A stretch of 64,000 bases of DNA from Stenomitos frigidus ULC18 (lineage in GTDB: Bacteria; Cyanobacteriota; Cyanobacteriia; Leptolyngbyales; Leptolyngbyaceae), in NCBI RefSeq assembly GCF_003003795.1, contig NZ_PVWK01000027.1:1-64000 (forward strand), written 5' to 3'. The notes beneath the pieces are model-generated. The model saw nothing but the letters and a program-made list of their open reading frames with translations. It did not search any database and was not told where the DNA came from. The position numbers and the translations under genes were made by a program. Below, in pieces: positions 57,388 to 64,000 of the stretch (within the stretch, counting starts at the first letter, position 1; every line of letters starts with the position of its first letter).

Positions 57388-57885
57388 ATGCAAAAAATTG
57401 ACCGTCAGCGTGAGCATCAGGCAAACGAACGAACGTTTTTAGCATGGTTGCGAACCGCCATTGCGCTTATTGGCTTTGGGTTTGCGATTGCCCGCTTTGG
57501 TCTGTTCCTGCGTGAACTGCAATCTGCCTTGACGCACCAGGACGTAGTGCCACCGTCGTTTCTCAGCTCTCAAAGCATTGGCATTGTGCTGGTTGTGACG
57601 GGCATTGTGGTGATTCCGCTCTCTGTATGGCGCTACAATCGCGTCTTTAGCCAGATCGAGCGAGGTGATTACCAACCCAATCATCTCATTGTTTGGGTGA
57701 CCGCTGGAGTGGTGACAATTTTGGGCATTGCTAGCATTCCCCTGATGGTTTGGCGACAGTCAACACCTACGCCCTCTCGTCAAAGCCGTGCCATAGTCTT
57801 ACCCGCAAAGCATGTTACCCCAACGTCAACCCGTCAACTACGAAGCAGATTTGTAAGCAATTCAGAAAACTATCTCAATCGTTGA
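57388..57885 (+). CDS. DUF202 membrane protein
   Basis: 165 residues from ATG 57388 (TTG 57382 is an alternative). QREHQANERTFLAWLRTAIALIGFGFAIARFG is the DUF202 (YidH-type) signature, followed by two more hydrophobic helices (GIVLVVTGIVVIPLSVW, LIVWVTAGVVTILGIASIPLMVW). The C-terminus is a basic, Thr/Ser-rich tail, longer than usual. Function unknown. It separates the FkbM fusion gene from an FkbM tail relic. Confidence 0.9.
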   Translation: MQKIDRQREHQANERTFLAWLRTAIALIGFGFAIARFGLFLRELQSALTHQDVVPPSFLSSQSIGIVLVVTGIVVIPLSVWRYNRVFSQIERGDYQPNHLIVWVTAGVVTILGIASIPLMVWRQSTPTPSRQSRAIVLPAKHVTPTSTRQLRSRFVSNSENYLNR

Positions 57886-58534
57886 GCTAAAGCACAATCA
57901 TCAAAGCCATAGCACTGCAAATGAAGAGCCAACGATTGAATGCATTATCTTGTTACGTTTGGTTAAAATTTGTGCTGACATTGTTCATCGATCGTAACCC
58001 CAAAAACTTTGCTCAAATTCCGAGCAATGTGTTCGGAAACATCACCTCAGTTAATCTGCTGAGGCTTAGACAAGCCACAGTGTTGCTATCAACGGCTCAA
58101 ACTTTGTAAAGGTTTCTAACGAAGGCTTTAATGTCTTTCTCAAGAAAGATGTGAGCCATCTTTCTACCGCAGTAGCTTATAGTCCAGCATGCACGTAATC
58201 CTTGATATATCAGAGTTTCAACCAGATTTACGCATAGACAATCAATACCTTGAATTGTAAAGAAACAAATCTGCGTCGATCGCTCTTTGTGCCATAAATT
58301 TCTGGCTTAAAGAGCGGCTTGTATGCGTTGGTGTCATTAAATAAAGGGCTTCGATGCAATCGCTGTCCTCGATTGGGTAAACCGTTGTGCCCGATTGCGT
58401 TGCTGAATGAAAATATTTAGTACAAGCTTTATTCTGCGCAAGAAAGTAAGGGCTAAATCAACTTGATGTTTATGAAATGCGGTTCATGACCCTGCGATTC
58501 ATGGATCAAATATATCGTTTGAGGAGTTCATTCA
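57886..58534. other. Intergenic region with an FkbM tail relic
   Basis: 649 bases. Apart from the relic at 57985-58075 nothing coding is recognised. GAGGAG near 58520 is the porin ribosome-binding site. Confidence 0.65.
57985..58075 (+). pseudogene. Relic of an FkbM methyltransferase C-terminus
   Basis: Translation gives DRNPKNFAQIPSNVFGNITS then VNLLRL, which aligns residue by residue with the end of the FkbM domain of the fusion gene (YNPNNFLQNPQNVFGNTISV then NMLGLL). Sixteen or so positions match with no gap. There is no matching N-terminal part, so this is a broken duplicate, about 800 bases downstream of its relative. Confidence 0.65.
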
Positions 58535-60211
58535 ATGAATCATTTAATTTGTAATTTATTACTAAGTTCAGCCGTTTTAATGGTTCCCTGTGTCGGGTTT
58601 CAGTCTACGATCGCGGCTCCTAATCAGACGGTAAATCGCGCTCAAGCCGCAGCACCAGCATCGCCCCGATCGAGTCAGCAGATCGCACAAGACAGCTCGG
58701 ATACACAAAATGGTGCCGATGAAGAACCCATGCTGCAAGTGACTGCCGTTTCACAACTGTCAGATATCCGGCCGACGGATTGGGCTTTTCAAGCGTTACA
58801 GTCGTTAGTGGAACGCTACGGCTGCATTGCGGGCTACCCCGATCGTACGTTTCGAGGCAATCGGGCGCTGACTCGCTATGAATTTGCGGCTGGACTAAAT
58901 GCCTGTCTCGATCGCATCAATGAACTCATTGCTGCTGGCACCGCTAATCTTGTGAAAAAAGAAGATTTAGTCGCGCTACAACGGTTGCAAGAAGAATTTG
59001 CGGCTGAGCTAGCCACACTCCGGGGTCGCGTGGGGGCACTAGAGGCACAGACTGCCACACTCGAACGACAGCAGTTCTCCACCACCACGAAACTGACGGG
59101 TGAGAATGTCTTTGGTGTTGTCAGCGTCTTAGGTGGCGATCGAGCCGATGGTGTACGCGCTGATCGAGTCCCCACTTTCGGCTATAGAGTAAGGCTAAAT
59201 CTGGAAACAAGCTTTAGTGGCAGAGATCTGCTTACGACCCGGTTTCAAGCAAACAATGTCACTCCGCTTGGTGGCACGACAGTCGCAGGAGGTGGTCTCG
59301 GTGCCCTCCGCACGAATGAAGGGCGCGTTGAATTTGACGGTGACAGTCGCGGGTCGGTTGGCATTGGGTTGCTGCGCTATCGTTTTCCGATCGGGCCTCG
59401 CACAAACATTTACCTTGCTGGAGCAGGCAACGGCTTTGTGGATATCGACGCGTCACAGCAGTTAAATCCTTACTTTGATGGGGGTGCCGTTTCACTGTTT
59501 GGGCTGCGCAACTCGATTTACAATTACTCCGGCGGTACGGGCTTTGGTTTACGTCACTTCTTTAACGATACGTTCGAATTAAACTTGGGCTATCTAGTGC
59601 CTAACGCGAACGATCCCAGTGCTAAAAATGGTTTGTTCAACGGGCAATATGGTGCCCTGGCGCAGCTAGTGGTTAACTTAAGCCCAGCTAGCAAGATTGG
59701 ATTCACTTACATCAATGCCTACAGCCCATTTCCTGACAGAATACAACCTGATATTGCCTCTAGCCTGGGCGCGACTGGCAGCAATTTGGCGAACAGTAAC
59801 TTTGGCACCTCTGTAAGCACCAACGCCTTCGGCTTCTCAGGCAGCATCAACTTTAATCCTAACGTGTCTCTGGCTGGCTGGGTTGGCTACTCTCAGCAGC
59901 GCTACATCAACAAGGGCGATGGCGAGGTCTGGAACTGGATGGTTGGGTTAGCGTTTCCCGATTTGGGCAGAAAAGGGGATTTGGGTGGCATTTTGGTGGG
60001 GATGGAACCGAAGTTAACCAGCCTGACTAACGGCGTGAATGGTGGACAGGCCGATCGCGATACATCGCTGCATGTGGAAGGCTTCTACCGCTTTCGGATC
60101 AGCGATAATATTGCGATTACGCCCGGTATCATCTGGTTGACTGCACCGAATCATGACGATCGCAACGACGATGTTTTTGTCGGCGTGTTACGAACTGTCT
60201 TCTATTTCTAA
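58535..60211 (+). CDS. SLH-OprB type outer-membrane porin
   Basis: 558 residues. GAGGAG precedes the ATG. Signal peptide (about 1-27), an SLH domain (about 68-120: LSDIRPTDWAFQALQSLVERYGC, GYPDRTFRGNRALTRYEFAAGLNAC) that binds peptidoglycan-linked polymer, a coiled coil (about 125-180: LVALQRLQEEFAAELATLRGRVGALE) and a C-terminal OprB-like beta-barrel ending in VLRTVFYF, with the final aromatic residue needed for barrel assembly. Family members in cyanobacteria take up ions (such as iron) or sugars. Sugar ABC transporter genes follow on the same strand. Confidence 0.93.
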   Translation: MNHLICNLLLSSAVLMVPCVGFQSTIAAPNQTVNRAQAAAPASPRSSQQIAQDSSDTQNGADEEPMLQVTAVSQLSDIRPTDWAFQALQSLVERYGCIAGYPDRTFRGNRALTRYEFAAGLNACLDRINELIAAGTANLVKKEDLVALQRLQEEFAAELATLRGRVGALEAQTATLERQQFSTTTKLTGENVFGVVSVLGGDRADGVRADRVPTFGYRVRLNLETSFSGRDLLTTRFQANNVTPLGGTTVAGGGLGALRTNEGRVEFDGDSRGSVGIGLLRYRFPIGPRTNIYLAGAGNGFVDIDASQQLNPYFDGGAVSLFGLRNSIYNYSGGTGFGLRHFFNDTFELNLGYLVPNANDPSAKNGLFNGQYGALAQLVVNLSPASKIGFTYINAYSPFPDRIQPDIASSLGATGSNLANSNFGTSVSTNAFGFSGSINFNPNVSLAGWVGYSQQRYINKGDGEVWNWMVGLAFPDLGRKGDLGGILVGMEPKLTSLTNGVNGGQADRDTSLHVEGFYRFRISDNIAITPGIIWLTAPNHDDRNDDVFVGVLRTVFYF

Positions 60212-60764
60212 AGCGCTTATTGCTTCCATCAGCGTTGCCATTTTGTTTAAAGACCTCAGATTTGCTGATCTCAATACGGTTTACTGCTTTATATGAGATC
60301 AGCAAGCCTGATGCTAACGAGCCTATACGGATACGATTGTAAAGTCTTAATTAATGGCGTACAGTCAGTAGTCAGTGGTTGCCATAACGTTTAAATATCT
60401 GTTTCTCGCAAGCCCAAACGTGCGCCAGTAAACATTTTTTTAATTTATTTACAAGTATCTTCAACAAAGTTAATAGCGTTCTCACTTAAATAATTCTTGG
60501 GATAGACCCTGCAATGGTCGATCGTTTGTATTCTTAAAGGAATAGCTTTATACGCTTTGCGACAGATGAGTTTTTAAGCTTAACCTCTTAATAAGATTGA
60601 GCCTGGACAGACGTTAACTATTATTCTCAAACGCTTAATGACGGGAACCTGCTGGAGACTTTTTACAAGATTTTTGTGAAGAAGCCCAGGTTCTTTAAAC
60701 AATTCGATGACTGCAACAATAGAAAAATTTCGCTGCATTACCGTCTCAGGTTGGGCTTTTTCCA
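60212..60764. other. Intergenic region, no gene recognised
   Basis: 553 bases, AT-rich, between the porin and the binding-protein genes. GATCAGCAA/TTGCTGATC inverted text (about 60258-60306) could form a stem. The transporter promoter probably lies in the last 200 bases. Confidence 0.6.
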
Positions 60765-62093
60765 ATGAACTTTGTGCGATCGCTCAAACAGTTTTTCAAG
60801 CAACGTTGGCACCAATCGCGACGTTTTCGGATCGGTAGCTGGATTGTATTAACGGTGCTGAGTGCCTTGTTGGTTGCCGTTCCCGTTGTGCTGTCACAAC
60901 AGCCAGTCACGCTACGACTGCTGATGTTGGCTCCCGACATTCCACCCTACAAGGTCTTGGTGAAAGCCTTTGAAGCGGAGAATCCGGGTATTCGCATTCA
61001 ACTGGATGAAGGCCCTAACTCCGCAAACACCAATGAAGACCTCTACACCACTTCGTTTCTGTTAGGCAATTCTCCCTATGACCTCATCAATATGGATGTG
61101 GTCTGGACACCCAAATTTGCAGCCGCAGGTTGGTTGCTCGATCTCACCGATGAAGTTTCGCCGCAGGATCTCGCTGGGTTTTCGCCACAAGCAGTAGAAA
61201 GTGGACGCTATGAAAAGCGGCTTTACCGAATGCCGGTGCGATCGGATGCTGGTGTCCTCTACTACCGCAAAGACCTGATTGAGCAGGCTGGGTTGCAGCC
61301 TCCTAAGACGCTGGATGATCTCATGAGCATCTCGAAGACGCTGCAAGAAAAGAAGGCGGCTCGCTGGGGCTATTTGTGGCAGGGTCGCCAGTATGAGGGG
61401 TTGATCACGATGTTTGTGGAAGTGCTGAAGGGCTTTGGCGGTTTTTGGATTGATCCTCAATCGCTTGATGTGGGTCTCGATCGCCCTGAAGCTGTACGCG
61501 CCGCTGAGTTTTTGAGGCAAACGATCACGCAGGGCGTTTCACCTCCTGGCGTGACTACTTATGTGGAAGAAGATACGCGGCGCATCTTTCAGGCGGGTGA
61601 TGCTGTTTTCCTCCGTAACTGGCCCTATGCCTGGGAGTTGGTTAATAAAGACGATTCGCGCATCAAAGGCAAGGTTGGCATCATGCCGATGGTGCCAGCA
61701 CCCGGTCAACCCGTAGGTGGTTCCTGCCTCGGTGGTTGGGGTGTCGGCATTGCTAAAACGACGCGGCATCCTCAAGAAGCGCTAAAGGCAGTGAAGTTCC
61801 TCACCAGCCAAGCGCCCCAGAAGGCATATATCTTGGCATCAGGCTATGTACCCAGCCGTCGTAATCTCTTTAACGATCCAGAGATTGTTGCTAAATACAG
61901 CCACTATCCTCAACTGCTCAAAGTGGTGGATCAAGCAGTACTGCGGCCATCGATCGCCCAATACGCTCAAGCCTCAGATATCCTTCAACGCTATCTCAGT
62001 GCCGCTTTGACTAATCAACAAACGCCAGAGGAAGCAATGAAAGCTGCCTCTGGAGAGACACGACGGTTGCTGGAAGCAGGGAAGAAGAAATGA
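60765..62093 (+). CDS. Sugar ABC transporter substrate-binding protein
   Basis: 442 residues. One hydrophobic helix near the N-terminus (about 28-48) with no lipobox Cys, so the protein is either anchored or secreted. Extracellular solute-binding family 1: VTLRLLMLAPDIPPYKVLVKAFEAENPGIRI, DLINMDVVWTPKFAAAGWLLDLT, the central RMPVRSDAGVLYYRKDLIEQAG, VFLRNWPYAWELVN and GSCLGGWGVGIAKTTRHPQEALKAVKF. Likely binds a disaccharide or compatible solute such as trehalose or glucosylglycerol (inference). The permease frame follows directly. Confidence 0.93.
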   Translation: MNFVRSLKQFFKQRWHQSRRFRIGSWIVLTVLSALLVAVPVVLSQQPVTLRLLMLAPDIPPYKVLVKAFEAENPGIRIQLDEGPNSANTNEDLYTTSFLLGNSPYDLINMDVVWTPKFAAAGWLLDLTDEVSPQDLAGFSPQAVESGRYEKRLYRMPVRSDAGVLYYRKDLIEQAGLQPPKTLDDLMSISKTLQEKKAARWGYLWQGRQYEGLITMFVEVLKGFGGFWIDPQSLDVGLDRPEAVRAAEFLRQTITQGVSPPGVTTYVEEDTRRIFQAGDAVFLRNWPYAWELVNKDDSRIKGKVGIMPMVPAPGQPVGGSCLGGWGVGIAKTTRHPQEALKAVKFLTSQAPQKAYILASGYVPSRRNLFNDPEIVAKYSHYPQLLKVVDQAVLRPSIAQYAQASDILQRYLSAALTNQQTPEEAMKAASGETRRLLEAGKKK

Positions 62094-62250
62094 GGAGGCA
62101 GGAGTGAAAGTTTTGAGTTCTCCTCTACCGCTCTTGCTTCCCCTGCCCCCTCTGCCCCCTCTGCCTCCCCTGTCTACTGCCTCCTCTTTTTCCTTTACCT
62201 TCTCCCACCGACTAGCCTTTCATCCTTCATCCTTTCTTCTTTCTCCCCTC

Positions 62251-63156
62251 ATGCACACTACAAAAGCAACAACCATTCGGTCACGGGAACAGTGGGTGGG
62301 ATTGTACTTACTCCTACCATCGATCGTGGTTCTTTTGTTGGTGTTTGCCTACCCCATCTTGCGATCGATCTGGCTAGGGTTTTTTGCGGAGAACCTGGGG
62401 ACAGAGCTAAAACCAGTCTTTGCTGGGCTTAGTAATTACGAGCGGATTCTTGGCGACGGACATTTTTGGCAAACCTTGGGAGTGACAACTCGGTTTACAG
62501 TCATCTCGGTTGTGCTGGAACTGATTTTGGGCATGTGCATTGCCCTGGTGCTCAACCAGCCATTTCGTGGACGTAATGTACTTCGTACGGTGGCAATTAT
62601 TCCTTGGGCGCTGCCAACCGCACTCATTGCATTGGGTTGGACGTGGATTTTTAACGATCAATACGGCATTGCCAATGACATTTTGCGGAATTTGGGGCTA
62701 ATCAGCACTGGTATTAATTGGTTGGGTGAGCCGTTTACAGCCACGATCGCCGTCATTTTTGCGGATGTTTGGAAAACCACGCCCTTCATCAGTCTGTTGC
62801 TGCTGGCAGGATTGCAATCTATTCCTGGCGACTTGTACGAAGCTTATTCCCTGGAGGGCGCGACATCCTGGCAAAGCTTTTGGCGGATTACAGTGCCGCT
62901 GCTGCTACCGCAAATTATCATCGCGATGCTGTTTCGCTTTGCTCAGGCGTTTGGCATTTTTGACCTGATTCAAGTCATGACGGGTGGCGGTCCCGGTGGT
63001 TCGACGGAGGTGGTGTCGCTCTATATTTACTCTAATGCGATGCGGTATCTCGATTTTGGCTATGCATCAGCCTTAATTGTGGTGACGTTTCTGTTGCTGA
63101 TGATTGCGGTGATGATTGGCAGCAGTTTGATTCGACGATCGCGAACAGCTGTATAA
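62251..63156 (+). CDS. Sugar ABC transporter permease (MalF-like)
   Basis: 301 residues from ATG 62251. The longer frame from GTG 62104 is rejected because it is a CCTCTGCCCC-type spacer translated into Leu/Pro repeats. Six transmembrane helices. The ATPase-contact EAA loop is DLYEAYSLEGATSWQSFWRI followed by TVPLLLP. Partner of the binding protein upstream and the second permease at 63344. Confidence 0.94.
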   Translation: MHTTKATTIRSREQWVGLYLLLPSIVVLLLVFAYPILRSIWLGFFAENLGTELKPVFAGLSNYERILGDGHFWQTLGVTTRFTVISVVLELILGMCIALVLNQPFRGRNVLRTVAIIPWALPTALIALGWTWIFNDQYGIANDILRNLGLISTGINWLGEPFTATIAVIFADVWKTTPFISLLLLAGLQSIPGDLYEAYSLEGATSWQSFWRITVPLLLPQIIIAMLFRFAQAFGIFDLIQVMTGGGPGGSTEVVSLYIYSNAMRYLDFGYASALIVVTFLLLMIAVMIGSSLIRRSRTAV

Positions 63157-63166
63157 GGAGTTTTTG

Positions 63167-63330
63167 GTTGTTAGTTGTTAGTTGTTAGAGCAATAGGAAG
63201 TGACTATGAAGTTGAAAAATTAAGCCTAATTACTTTTTCCGCCTAATCACTAACAACTACTACTTTCTCCGGTCTAACAACCAACAACTAATCATTACAG
63301 CCAACTTTCTCTTGTCTAACAACTAACAAC
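63167..63330. repeat. Inverted heptamer repeats GTTGTTA / TAACAAC
   Basis: Three tandem GTTGTTA copies (63167-63188) face several CTAACAAC copies (63250-63330), so the leader of the second permease can fold into hairpins. Confidence 0.75.
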
Positions 63331-63343
63331 GCTTGAAAAAACG

Positions 63344-64000
63344 ATGGCAACCGCACTTGATTCCAATCAATCAAACAATGCTCCTGCTCCCACCAAGCGG
63401 CAGACCATTTCCATAGGCAGAATTTTGTTTTGGGTTGCGGTGGTTGCGATCGCCATTTTCTGTTTGGCTCCCATGCTCTGGCAGGTGTTGACTTCATTTA
63501 AAGTAAATGAGGATATTGCGGCGGTACCCAACGTTTATTTCCCTACTCGGTTGACGCTAAATCACTACATTGAATTATTTAGCCGTCGTCCGTTTATGCG
63601 CTACATCTTGAACAGCGCGATCGTGTCCTTGATTTCGACGGTTGCGTGTTTGACGATTGGTTCTCCAGCCGCCTACGCACTCGCTCGATTACGGCCTCTA
63701 GGTGGCAAGATTGTTCAGGCAGCTGTTTTACTCATCACCCTGTTTCCTGGCATTTTGTTGCTTCAGGGTTTGCTCGAAATTGTGCAGTTTTTCCATCTGG
63801 GTAACAATTATTTAGCGCTGATCATTCCCTACACTGCCATCAATTTGCCCTTGACGATTCTGGTGATGCGGAGCTTTTTTGAGCAGTTACCCAAAGACCT
63901 CGAAGACGCTGCCAAAGTGGACGGTTACTCCATCTGGCAAATGTTGATCCAGATTGTGATGCCGCTCACCTTGCCAGCCCTGGTGACTACAGGCATTCTC
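63344..64000 (+). CDS. Sugar ABC transporter permease (MalG-like), cut by the window end
   Basis: 219 codons from ATG 63344 and still open at the last base, so the 3' end lies outside the window. Reads MATALDSNQSNNAPAPTK, a transmembrane helix (about 27-50), then the MalG-type core: FKVNEDIAAVPNVYFP, LTLNHYIELFSRRPFMRYI, SPAAYALARLRPLGG, and the EAA loop LEDAAKVDGYSIWQMLIQI. Second permease of the sugar transporter. Preceded by heptamer repeats. Confidence 0.94.
   Translation, partial: MATALDSNQSNNAPAPTKRQTISIGRILFWVAVVAIAIFCLAPMLWQVLTSFKVNEDIAAVPNVYFPTRLTLNHYIELFSRRPFMRYILNSAIVSLISTVACLTIGSPAAYALARLRPLGGKIVQAAVLLITLFPGILLLQGLLEIVQFFHLGNNYLALIIPYTAINLPLTILVMRSFFEQLPKDLEDAAKVDGYSIWQMLIQIVMPLTLPALVTTGIL

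Noticed and set aside
62104-62250. Longer permease N-terminus
   Set aside because: The extension translates to Leu/Pro repeats from a CCTCTGCCCC spacer; MalF-type proteins start near the ATG at 62251.

Overview
This window comes from a cyanobacterial chromosome. The octamer GCGATCGC (HIP1) and its core GATCGC occur throughout, heptameric repeats of the GGTCAGC/GCTGATA type fill many intergenic gaps, and several genes are of typically cyanobacterial type: an SLH-OprB porin, a pentapeptide-repeat protein with a signal peptide, and a GH63-like glucosidase. No rRNA, CRISPR array, complete insertion sequence or phage module is visible. One tRNA is present, tRNA-Leu(GAG). The genus cannot be fixed from the sequence alone.

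Layout. 1-6.3 kb: a truncated GMC oxidoreductase, then envelope genes (LCP ligase, pentapeptide protein, YihY membrane protein, L,D-transpeptidase). 6.6-12 kb: phosphoglucomutase, a GAF-LuxR regulator, a Cys-patterned small protein and a stand-alone glutamine amidotransferase. 12.3-14.4 kb: two phytanoyl-CoA dioxygenase paralogs, one with an altered iron-binding motif. 14.5-19.3 kb: small membrane and DUF genes, then a TetR / GST / FMN-binding oxidase / DUF1348 cassette with two operator-like palindromes and a perfect six-copy 14-bp repeat in its leader. 19.6-33.3 kb: an orphan histidine kinase followed by a long same-strand redox and carbohydrate block (DM13, SDR, aquaglyceroporin, ferredoxin-reductase/ferredoxin hybrid, two GMC enzymes with a four-Cys motif, an IWPHHFD-motif protein, an exported double-VOC protein, a GH63-type glucosidase). 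33.3-34.4 kb: a gene graveyard. 34.4-39 kb: a minus-strand glycan/glycolipid operon. 39.6-43 kb: lipid genes (alpha/beta hydrolase, CFA-type methyltransferase, desaturase). 43-54 kb: mostly housekeeping and small genes (sugar-type ABC ATPase, tRNA-Leu, panB, propeller protein, leuB, prepilin peptidase). 54.3-58.1 kb: a TPR-glycosyltransferase-FkbM fusion, a DUF202 gene and a relic of a second FkbM tail. 58.5-64 kb: an outer-membrane porin followed by a sugar ABC transporter (binding protein and two permeases, the second cut by the window end).

The most interesting parts are the redox block with the putative Fe-S GMC pair, the PhyH pair with one altered HxD motif, the fused TPR-GT-FkbM gene whose linker looks like converted intergenic spacer, the operator/tandem-repeat leader of the GST operon, and a family of about 100-130 bp MITE-like elements with TTAGG-ATTTC-type ends.
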